Shown here piece after piece: positions 25,301-37,300 of a stretch of DNA of 64,000 nucleotides; position 1 is the stretch's first letter; every line of letters starts with the position of its first letter. The stretch is from Branchiostoma floridae (lineage: Eukaryota > Chordata > Leptocardii > Amphioxiformes > Branchiostomatidae), in the NCBI RefSeq assembly GCF_000003815.2, contig NC_049980.1, forward strand, positions 23,015,249 through 23,079,248, written 5' to 3'. The notes beneath the pieces were generated by a model, which saw only the letters and a program-made list of their open reading frames with translations, did not search any database and was not told where the DNA came from. Both the position numbers and the translations under genes were made by a program.

Positions 25301-28300
25301 ACTTTTCCTTTACAATGTTAACCTAAATTTGTAGCCTGGGTACGATCCAGTAGTAGCTTGCTCCTGTATGAACAGCAAGTTCCAAATTACAATGTACACC
25401 TACAGCAGCCTTCTGTACACATTTTTTTACAGTTCAAATTTTTACAGAAATCTATACAACTCCTCACCTCAGCTCACCTCACCTCACCTACTACTACCAT
25501 GCAAACTACTACTATTTAAAAAATAGCAGTCTATTCTCCAATGACAACAGCATAGAATATTGAATGACATTATAAGACAGCATATCTGTTGTATCCTACA
25601 CAATTAACCTCTTACTTGTCTTGTGCTATTTTGTCTAATTCCTGCAGCCGTAGTCCATGATCTTCTGCCTCCTTAACCTTTGCTTCCAGATCATCAAGAT
25701 CTCCCAAGCTATCCACCTTCTCCTGAACCTTGGCTCTACCCTCCGTGATCTTGTCATTGTGCCCATCAATTTTATTCTGTAGTGAAAAAAATTGATCATA
25801 AAAAGGTGTCATTCAGGCATAAAACCAAATTGAGTCTCTGTCACAAGTAAGGCGCTTTCACAATTCCAAAGCATGCACATAGTACATGTCTTTGTCCTGG
25901 ATTAGAACCTAGAGTTGTGCTTCTAAAATGATCCCTCAGTAAAAGAGAATTGTGAGCCAGCATTACTGCACTTTGATCTTCCAAGACAGGCAAGATTCAT
26001 AAGCTATTAGCTCTAGCTTCATGCAGGAGGGTCAACTATTATAAAGTATCATGAAGTCATGTGACAACTATCATCAAAGGCATTACAGTTTAAATGTATA
26101 GTATAACATTCACTAATGCTAGCAATGAGATCATCATTATTCATCCATTGTGTATTTAGTGCATTCATATCGGATGATTCTGCAATATTGACCCTGTGCA
26201 TATCTGTCAGTGAGAAAAACAGAGTAATATACTTAATAAGTGTATAGTTTGTGATCATAACTGTCATGTTCTGAGTGCAAGCTTAGAGCAGACTGGGAAG
26301 TTACATGTTATAATAACCTTGTTGGCTTTCCCCTCATCAAAAGCCTTCTTAGCTTCATCCAGGTTTGTCTGTGCAGCATTGACCGTGTCAGCCATGTCAT
26401 CTGCTGCAGCCTGGGCACTGTCCAGAAGAGTTGTGTCTGCTAGGCGGTCGGAATTGACTTTGTTTAGTCGGTCAACCTCGTCACTCTGGCAAGGACAAAT
26501 GTAAACATTTACTTTATGTGATGCCCAATATATCAGCATAGAAGGTATTGTCATGGTCAAGAAGATTATAGACTGATATGATGCATGCTTAAAGTTTTTT
26601 TTAACCAAGTCCTCTTTTTTTAACATAAACAAGTTATTCTCACTCCTTTACTTAATTCAGTTTGAGCCAGCAGATTTGTAGGAAAAAAGTGAGGTTTTGT
26701 TACCACTTCGTTGGCTTTGTCGATGGCTTCCCCCATATCATTAAGGTTTTGGTTCATGGTGTCTATCTTTGCTCCCATGTTGACGATTACACCAGTTGTA
26801 CCACTGCTTTTCAGCCAGTCAGTTACTTGAGTGTTCACTGTCAGCCAAACACAGCAAAATAAACTTGACATCAAGCATTTAGAAAATACAGTGCATTTAC
26901 ACCACTGGTGTTAGATTGTTACTGTAAAACGTCTCAAATATACTAATTATGACAAATAATTTGAACAGTCTGTCCAACATTATTGATTATTAAATCTTTT
27001 TTCTAAATCTTTATTTTACCACAGCCACATACGCTGCAATACAAGATAAAATTAATTTACTTGTAATGCAATTGTGAATTACATAATAGTCAAAGATGAT
27101 ACAAAATAAAGGCAGTATTTACACTTGTCAACTTCAGCCTTCTCAGTATCTGCTGCATTCTTGTTTGGTTCAAAGTTGACATTGTTTGTTTTCCTCCCTT
27201 CAATTTCAGCCAGGATTCTGCGTGCCTCGCTGAGATCATCGTCACCTGGGCCATCCGTTTCGTCTGAACCAAGCTGTTTTTTCAGTTCATCTAACAGAGT
27301 AACAATTATTGAAGAAACATCAGCTTGGTAGGACTTCATTTCCATGCTGGTATACAGAAATCTTTCAATTACTATCAACAATGTGATTTCAAATTTTGAA
27401 CAAACAAAATTAAATACAAACTGACAGCTTATGTCACTCTGTCATTCTTAGTTTTTTTTTTGTAAGTTATGTATACTATACATTATGCACTTTGGCCTTT
27501 AACTGCCTCTTATACACTTAAACAAATTTTGACCACACAAATGTACACAATATAATTATTTAATAACAGGACATTCACTCTTTAATCCATGACAGTCCCT
27601 GTGATATTCAAATCAGATCTGGCTAACACTTTTGTCCAGCCCATATAAGAGTAATTATAAATTTTGACTGACATTCTACCAAAATACATTGATTGTACAA
27701 TGTCTCTCCAGTCACCACTCACCAAGCCTGGCATTCAGTGCCTTTATTTGTTCCTCTAAATCAGTTGCCCTCTGGTTGGTTGTGTCTGCATTGTCCTTCT
27801 CTGTGGTCCCCTTTCCTGCCACATCAGTTCCCTAAAATCAACATGATCCATGAATGTTCACAGCACATCAGTGAAGACATCAATATGCAACTTCAACCTC
27901 AAACTCACTTACAGATATACAGTACATTAGCCATAGATCACAATTCAAAAAAAATCTGACCAAATCCAATCCTTATGCAGTAGGAAAGAAATGGGCATTC
28001 AACAGTGTACTGTATAGTGAGTAAGTGAAAGCCACAATGCTCAGTACTTTCAGTGGTTTTATGTGATCATCATTTTTTCAGAATACTGCCCCAAATATGT
28101 TTACCTTCCTAGTAATAATAATGGCCTCTCCTTCTGCTTCCATGATGGCATCTCGCAGCTTCTGTATGGCTGGTGCAGACAAGTCGCCCAGCTGATTCTG
28201 CATCATGGACAACAAAATACCGGTTGAAACAGTTACTGGGAAATTGGCATTACGTACATTGTGTATGTGTAGGTAAGAGTTAATTTGTATCTGAAAATGT

Positions 28301-31300
28301 TCAATCTTAAATACACTGAATCATTGACTTCTGCTGACCCATGAGAAATCCAAACCAGAAAAACCAAGACATGATTGATTCCATAACAATTATGACAGCT
28401 CCTTTTTCTTAGCATCATCTAATATACAAAAAACTCCATAAAGATGTACTTCAACACAAAGACACAAATACAACTGTTACGGGTTACAGTGCTGTAACAA
28501 CAGGTTAGCAGTTCTAAAGGCCAGCATGTACCTTCAAAGCTTCAACTTGATTGGACAGGTCATTCAGCCGGTTGAGGGCATCCTCTGGTGCTGTGCCTCC
28601 TCCCCCTCCCCCTCCATCGAGCCTGTCCCTCGCTGCCTGGACGTCCTGCAGCAAAGCCTGGAACAGCTGCAGGAGGAGACTGCAGTCGTCTTGGGCAAGG
28701 TCATCCGTGCAAACCAGCTTAGGAGCTGTGACAGTGGGAAATGTTTTTAAACGGAGAGTTGGGAGAACAAGAATGATGGAAAAGTATCATTGTCCTAATT
28801 ATTCAAAGCAAATATTAGAACACTATGGGACATTAAACAGCAAAAAAAATTGCTGCGACAAAAGGATTGTATTGTTATAATCCTGAGTTAGTCCGGGTCT
28901 TATTTTATATAATGTGATTAAACTCTTCTGTATAAGACCATTTGGTCAAGCAAAACATAAAATAAAAGTTCAATTGCAGCGTATCTTAAGATGTGAAAGT
29001 TCAACACTTACCACAATTCTCTTCATCACTGTTGTCCCCACAGTTGTTAATTCCATCACACTTAAGCTTGAAGGGGACACACAGCTTATTCTTGCATGTA
29101 AACTGCCCAACATTGTCACATGCTGAAATTTCGATGACATTTAATGATTAGTTCTGATCTAATGACAAGTGTTTGTGTAAGTCATCAAAAACAGTATATT
29201 CAATGATATACACATTTCTTTATCAGGTATTCATTTTTTTCAGGTTTAAATCTAATATGTGTGTCTCTTTGCTTAACAGCACTGATGTAAACAAAGAATG
29301 TTCTAACATCTACATATGAATCTGATTGAATACTTACTGCTGCTGCTGTCCTTGAAGGTACAGTAGACATCATACAGGTCATACTCGAACTGGTTTCCAA
29401 AGTTCTGCATTTTTGTGATGGAGCCATAGTCCTCCTTACAGGACACGCGTGGGTAATGGAGCGGGAACGCCACAACACCACCGTCCAACCAGCCCTGGTG
29501 TGTGTGTGTGTGTGTGGGGGGGGGGAATTAGACAAAGATGGTTTTGTGTCATGATTACTTAGACACAGACTTGCAAGTTTGTTATTTATATAAATTCATG
29601 ATATTCAAGATCACTATAACTTTTATGTTATTCATATAATTTGTCACTGATCACCAATAAGAACCACTCAAGTTAACACACTTTGGACAATATACAGTAC
29701 CAAAAGGGTTATTGTCAAAGACTGGACTTCTTATTAGTTGGCTCTTCACACAATACTTATAATATATTAAATAAGTAATTAATAAGTAATAATAAGGTTT
29801 TGGTATTGACAGCCCTTGAGACAAGTTTTAAGCTTCCGACCTAGCCAAACATTCTATTGAATTTGTACCTAGAAAACACTGTTTAATGATCAAAATATGA
29901 CTTAACTCTAATTGCAGTTTTACTGAGCCAAAGATAATGTGCATTTCATACCTTGCGACAAATGTCCAGGCCAGTGTTCCAGGCTGTAGTCAGCTGATCC
30001 AAGGTTGCCACGTTTGCTTTCACTCGGTCACAGATGAGGGACGCATCAGGGTAAGAAATGGAATACTGGTCCAGCATATCATTGGGCATCAGGAAGGTCG
30101 TCAGGCCAGCTGGATGGGAGAGAGGTAGATACAATTTTGTATTAAAAAATCTTATCCCTCTTACAATTTCTTCTGAAGCTACAATGTGGATGAAAGGGTC
30201 TGAAAGGAAATGTCAGGTGTCTCAAGTCTTGCACCCTTGCTACAAACTGCTGCATGCAAAAATCAAGGAGTATTGAACTCCTGACTTCTTCTAATACTAT
30301 ACATAGTAATAGTTCAACTTTTAATAGTAGTATTAGAGTATCTAGGATCAGAAAATAGGAATAATGTACCAGGACTGCCACACTTCTCATCACTGTTGTC
30401 CCCACAGTTGTTGATGCCGTTACACACCAGCCAATGTGGAACACACAGGCCATTATCACAGCTGAACTGGTCAATCTTCTTACAGCCTGAAAAAAAGAAT
30501 TAATATTAAATTTTACATTTTGAATTTAGGTTCACATCATAAGGATAGAGAAATCAACAGTAACTGTTACAGACTTTTTTGTTATGAAGACTATTTTTCA
30601 GTTAACATTACTTATCAACTACTAAGAATGTACACTACTTATAACATTCTATATTACATCAGATTCAATGAAAAACACAGCATATCATATTCATTCATCT
30701 TATTGACGTACAACAGGATGTATCTGCCTTGTGTATATTGGGGGTTCCTGATAATTTTGATAAATGTATGTTATGTTAGATGAGAAAGTTTTGCTCATTT
30801 GAAATGTATCAAAAATAACACACTCTTTATGGATGAATATAACCAGGGGACCAAGATTCAAGCATTGGTAAAACCAAGCATCAGTAAATAACTCACTCCA
30901 GTCAGGCAGCACAGGCTCACACCAGACATCGAACACCTGGCTGTACTCGTGGTTGCCGAAGTGAACGATGCCAGGCTCTCCGCAGCCTTCCCGCGCTGTG
31001 TGGATAGGGTGGACAGTGGTACTGTCTGACAGCCAGGCCATCCTGGGTACAGACAACATGGTGGTTTAAACATCTGTATGTACATTTATATGCATGCTAC
31101 ACTACACTTAGACTTGAGGATTATACAAGGTGATAGAAAAATGAAATCTTTGTCAGCTGAGACTCTGGCCAAAAATTATAGGTAAATATGACATGTACAT
31201 GGCATTGTAATGCACAATCGACAATGCAATATTCTTTATGGAGCATGTTCCACATGTACATAATGCAGCTATTTTGTTCATATTGTTAAATCACTGCTGA

Positions 31301-34300
31301 CAGATTGAAGCCAAAATTGATATGATAATTATTCTTTATTTGATAAAATAGTTTAATAAACATAGTTTAATCATTCTGCTCACTCCATTGTCTTGTTAGA
31401 CTAATGAGCAAGTATTTATTTTAAAGAAAACAACACATGGATGAAGAAATACATGTCACACACCTACAGATGTCCAGACCAACATTGAAGGTTTTGTACA
31501 TGTCCTCCCAACTTGCCAGTTTGGCTCCCACAGTCTGACATTTCTGCTCAGCATCCCAGAACCGGACCTGACCAGAAGTGTCTGTCTCCTTCCCAGGCCA
31601 GAGGAACACATGTCCTGCAGAACATTAGGCACCAACAATTACTGCTTGAAATTAAGACTTTAGTACTAAACTAGAAAGGCCGACATTTGCTTGAGAGCAA
31701 ATACAGCATATTTCAGCCATCTCCCTCATGTAACAATAGGCCTTGAGGTCGTTGACCCCTTTGGCCATTGGAAAATGACCCAAAAAATTCCCAAATATAT
31801 CATTTTAAAGTGTTCCATGCCAAAAATTATTTGGTCATTTGGATAAATATCTAGAGCACCCCTTGACCAAATTTCGGGTCATTTGGTTGTAAAACGAGGG
31901 AACAGGAGCCAAAAATGTCAAATTTTTGTCTAAAAATGGCCATAAAATTGCAATATTAAGCATTATGTTGTACTGTATGGAAAAACTGTTATTGAATTCA
32001 TGCGCACAAAATTGAAGGGCACTTTTATACCAAATTTCAGGTCATTTGGTTGTAAAATGAGGGTACAGGAGGCAAAAATGTGCTTTTTTTGTCAAAAAAT
32101 GGCCAAAAATCGCGAAATTAAGCATTTTGTTGTACCGTATACCAAAACTGTTATTAAATCTGGGTGGGCATATGATCAGGGCACCTCTGTACTAAATTTC
32201 ATGTCATTCGGCTGTAATACCAGGGTACAGGAGCCCAAAATATACATAAAAATTGACAAAAACCTCAATAAAATCATTTCAAAGGCAGATATGAAAAAAA
32301 TGAAAAAAACACCTGAGGGTATTGGCTTACTCTACCTTTGTGCCAAATTTCAAGTCAATCGGTTAAAAAACGGCGGAGTTGATTCGATTTGAAGATTTGG
32401 CAGGAGAAAGAAAGAAAGAAAGAAGAAAGAAACATTACGAATACAATATATTTCACCATACCTATGGTATGGCTGAAATATAACAAAATGAGACAAGCTT
32501 CACTGATTGATAATTCAGGGTACACTCGTATATACTACCAAAATATTCTCTGTCAACTTCAGTTTGATATTATGCTGATCAACAATTAAGTTACCCATCT
32601 GATTTTAAGATAGATTCCATAAAGCTGTGAAATCCTCATTTTCCTTTTACATGTTGTTTAGCCAGCACCTTAGACGGACAATGGAAGGTACATTCACTGA
32701 CAAGTTCCTATCCCTTCTAAATCATAACGAATGCATTTAGCTTACCGCAGTTCTCCTCATCACTGTTGTCCCCACAGTTGTTGATGCCGTCACATCTGGC
32801 CCAGTAGGGCACGCACAGCTTGTTCTTACAGCCAAACTGGTTAATCTTCTCACAAACTGTAGAGGGACGAAAACACCAGATTAAGTTAGACACAAGGAAA
32901 AAGTGTAACAGCATCCCTCAGCTTTTGAATAGTACAGTGCTGTAGATTAAGAACCATTTGCTGTGATTCTATACTTACCTTTCACAGCAAAGGCATGTTC
33001 TTTCTCTGTTTACCTCTAATGCAAAATTGAGTCCCAGCAAACTTTCAAATATCATTCTACAGCAATTCCTAAAGCAAAATCCCACCAGGAGTGTGCTGAT
33101 TTGTCCATCAACAATCCTTACCGACAAAGGTGTCAGGTTTGCACCAGATGTGGAACTTGGTTGAGTACTCCAGGCTGCCCAGGTGATCCACACCTTCTGT
33201 AGTACAGACCTCTCGGGGGTAGTGGATTGGCTGGGCAATTGTTGCGTCATTCAGCCAGCCATGCCTGAGATGGGCAAGAAATTGACAAGTTCTTATTATT
33301 ACACTGTGTAAATTTTGAAAATAAATTTGGTGACCTCCATGCTTTCAAGACAAGAAAATAACTGGCATTAGGCCAACCTTGCTCATTATACCATTTTGAT
33401 AAACTAGAGGAAGTATCATTCGAACAAGTATCACAACATCCTTTTCATTTGAAAAATAAAGTAACTACAGTCACTGTTATGCAATTATTTCCCATGCTTC
33501 CTAAATCTGTGTTTCATAAACTATTATTTCCAGTTCCATCTGAACGAATAACCTAATCCTCAAATCCTCATCAATACATCAACAACATGTGAGGAAGTTC
33601 TCCAAGGCTCAATATTTACACGCAGAGGTCCAGTCCTGCATCATAGGCTTCCTTCAGGTCTTCCCATGCGGCAACAGTGGAGTCATACTGGGCACACTTT
33701 CCTGTGGTCTCAAGAAACCCAAAGAGATCCGTGTCCAGGTCAGCATCGAACGAGACATCTCCTTCAAACAGGAAGACGTAGTTGCTGGTGGTGATGGTGG
33801 CTTCTCCTGGTCCTGCACAACATGATTGGTTCATCATTTAAACATCATTATGATCAGTTTAAGGGATTTACACAATAGTATCATTAGGTCTGTTACATGT
33901 AAATTATGTTGACTCTCATAATTTTTTCAGATATGCTTCGCCTATAAGACCACCACAGAACACAATGAATTTAAAAGAGCTTTACTACAGGCACCATCAG
34001 TATCTCCAAGGTTTGCACATTTCAGGTAATACTATCCAGATGTTTGGTTTGGTTTGATACAGATCTTCATTAGTGACTGATATGTCACTATTCTTACTGG
34101 AGTCCGGGTGATTTGTAGAGAATCACCAATTCTAGACAGAAGGAATTCGCACCATCACACACCGCACCAATGCACACGTGAGTGTTCTTTAACGTGCGTG
34201 GGGTGTGGCTCTCCCCAAACACGGGACCTCCATTTAACGTCCTATCTGAGGGACTGTTCTAGCTGAAGCTAGGTTTTTCGTCTAAGTAAAGTGTCACCTG

Positions 34301-37300
34301 AGTAAAGTGAGGAAAGCCGTATAAAGTGCCTTTCCCAAGGGCACAAGATCGGTGACATGGCGGGATTCGAACAAACACACTGCTGCTGCGCCACACGGTT
34401 TCACATGTTGAATACTTCCTTCAAGTTCCTTGAGAAAGTCTCAATAGCATAATTTTTGAATGTTACATCAGTCTCAGGGTACCCTGCAGAGTTGTAAGAG
34501 TTGAGGTTACAAACAGCACAGAACCTACCATCAACACCTCCATCACATTTCTCATCACTGTTGTCTCCACAGTTGTTGACTCCATCACATCTCAGCCAGT
34601 AGGGAATGCACAGGTGGTTATCACACTTGAACTGGCTGATCTTAGAGCAGCCTGGAAGTTTAAAAAATCAAATATATAAATTAAAAAGACTTATGAATTT
34701 CAAATGTTAACACTTCCAACAAATTCTTGTAGACTCAATAAAGAAAAGACATTGAAAATTCATGCCACTGTACAAATGTCGTACACACAGTTAGTTATTT
34801 CTTACATTAAAAAAGACAAAGAATAAAAAAGCTGTTGATAAGGAAGACAAGGGTTCAAATAAAACCCTAATATAAGCAGAGATGCATACAAAACTTAATA
34901 CATAAAACGTACTAAAGTCAGCAGACTTGGGCTCACACCACACATCAAAACCCTCTGTGTATTCACGGCTCCCGTCATGGTTGATACCGGCATCTCCGCA
35001 TCCCTCCCGGGCTGTGTGGATTGGATGAGAAACAGTGGCATCCTCCAACCAACCATACCTGCACAGAGGGAGGAAACAGGTGAGGTCAACTCTCACACTG
35101 AAGACAAACTACTCAAGTTAACAAAATGTAAGGAATATAATTTCATTCATCTTCTATGTGCCAAGTATCCTAACCATATTCAAAGGCTCCTAGCTATAGA
35201 GACACATGTACAAGTCCTTTAACATGCAACAGTGCCCTCAGCCAGATCACTGAGGTACTGCAATTATCAGGCCATACTAACTACGTATACATTGTACGCC
35301 AACAAATCAGCACACTTTAGTACAATCGGAAATGAATTGGCATAATACTGAGTGAAAACACTAAGAAGAACAGAAACAGAGAAGGTTGAAGAAAACAGGA
35401 TGTACCACAGTGATATATGTACAACGGACGAATAGTCATCAGACTTAGGGTTAGATAAGATGAGATGAGATGTCCAGGCCAAACACCATGTGGGTTATTT
35501 TGGGTGCATTTTATCTACCTGCAGATGTCAAGGCCATGGCGCCAGGTGAAAGTGAGATCTTCCCATGATGCAATACGAGCTCCGATAGACTCACATCTGG
35601 CTTTTGCATCAAGGAAGGTGACAGATGAGGAAATTTGGTTTCCAGGGTACAAGAACACATGACCTGTGAAGACAAGGCAGTAATGAATAATCAGAACTGC
35701 TAACATGAAACTGACTTTGCACTAATATGTACTTGTCAATCCCTAAGCACATGGTGTGCTACTGTGACCAAAGGTTGGTGATACTGAACAATTTGCAGAA
35801 ATACAGACCTTTCTTGTCTTTAATAAGCGCTAAAAACGATGACACAGACCTTATGAATACTACTATAATTGTTTTTCAGCCTGGCTATTAGTTAATGACA
35901 TACTCTTTTTTTCACATTCATGCACAAGCTTCCAGGTGTGTTCAACACGTTGCTTGCATCTCATGTTGAAAGTTGCAAAAGTTGAAATGTTAACTACATT
36001 ACCTGCTTATTCTCTGTTGACTATTTACCATAAAAATTTTGTATCCTGTACACATTGTTCTTCTGGTTGAGACATTACAGATAAGATATATCTGACACCT
36101 ACCGCAGTCTTCTTCATCACTGTTGTCCCCACAGTTGTTGATGGAGTCACACACCAACCAGTACGGGATACACAGCTTGTTCTTACAGGTAAACTGCTTC
36201 ACAGAATCACAGGCTGGGAATGATGGAATTGGGAAAGGAAATGTTGAACAACTGAGTGGTATAGACTTGTGTTTGTCATACAATAAGCTTAAGAAAAAAG
36301 AAAATCAAATTGAACATAATTAGCCATCACACAGACGTGAACCATTACACAGACATGAACATGCTCACACACACACACGTGCACACACACACACATATGC
36401 ATGCATGCACACTCACACATGCATCCAAACATTCAAACACAAACAGACATATATTCAAACAAATGCACTCAGCGACACACCAGTGCAGAACTATCCCTAA
36501 GAGACTTATGTATGCTGATCGCCTGATCGCCTGATCCCATGCACAAACATGAGAAAAATGCTAACAACAGTCAGATTGTACACTATAAAAATATATTTTC
36601 CACTCACTGAAGTCTCCATTCTTGGGTTGGCACCAAACGTCATAACCCGAGCCGTACTCATGGCTACCGTCATGGTTCACCCCGACCTGGCCGCAGTCGT
36701 CGCGAATATTGCGGATGGGGTGGGAAATACTCCCATCGTTCAACCAGCCATACCTTCAACATCAAACATTTGACAATGTTAATTTTTCTGTATTTTGTGT
36801 ATGGGTCAAGATACAGTCGTTCGCACAATTCCTGTCATTCATTATTAAATCTACAGTTCAACATTTTATTGTAATGTGGTCAGCATGCCTTCAAAAAGTA
36901 TTATGATTTTAATTGGCAATTAACACAAGTCAATGTGTTTAATATCATTTAATAGAACCAGTATTCCTACTCATGATATTTTACAAAAATGATCCCATAC
37001 CTGCAGATATCGAGTCCTACTAAATAAGCATTGTACAAGTCCTCCCATGTAGCCAGAGTAGCACCAACCCCAGCACATACTGATGCAGCATCATAGAATG
37101 TTATACTGCCTTGTGCTTCGTCACCAGGGTACAGGAAGATATGACCTGTCAGAATAGGCAGTAGGACAAATATTTTTAACATAGAATATGAAAAAGTGGA
37201 AAAGAGATTTTGAGTGCAGTGTGCGCGTACATGTCTCTCTTAATGGTTAGTAATGCACATTTGATATTTCATATTTGCTAGCTTAACAAATTCTGAAATA

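Larger units (their letters stand above)
21684..28725 (-). other. Coiled-coil region exons (laminin domain I/II-like)
   Basis: Thirteen exons: 28725-28532, 28197-28105, 27831-27723, 27290-27123, 26837-26704, 26485-26318, 25776-25616, 25262-25127, 23502-23400, 23029-22916, 22644-22510, 22151-22074, 21838-21684. They code about 583 residues rich in Ala, Glu, Asp, Lys, Gln and Leu with heptad spacing, for example [29 protein letters not shown] and [16 protein letters not shown]. The last leads directly into LG1, as in laminin alpha chains. Two cysteines near the start ([11 protein letters not shown]) could form interchain bonds. Two poly-glycine runs (7 and 8 Gly, from GGA repeats) interrupt the helix. 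Confidence 0.8.

Noticed and set aside
28551-28880. Plus-strand frame with a proline run
   Set aside because: Reverse reading of the GGA-repeat coiled-coil exon 28725-28532.
29012-30486. Idea that Link-LDLRa array and laminin-like part are two separate genes
   Set aside because: LDLRa8 ends in phase 1 with a good donor and the first coil exon begins with a matching acceptor and open frame; no stop, polyA signal, start or signal peptide lies between them.
32000-32392. Plus-strand 130-codon frame
   Set aside because: Falls entirely in the ~160-bp tandem repeat; its internal similarity reflects the DNA repeat and it resembles no protein I recognise.
34359-34402. Possible tRNA gene
   Set aside because: Only a B-box-like stretch is present; no complete cloverleaf or anticodon arm could be traced, so a SINE is more likely.
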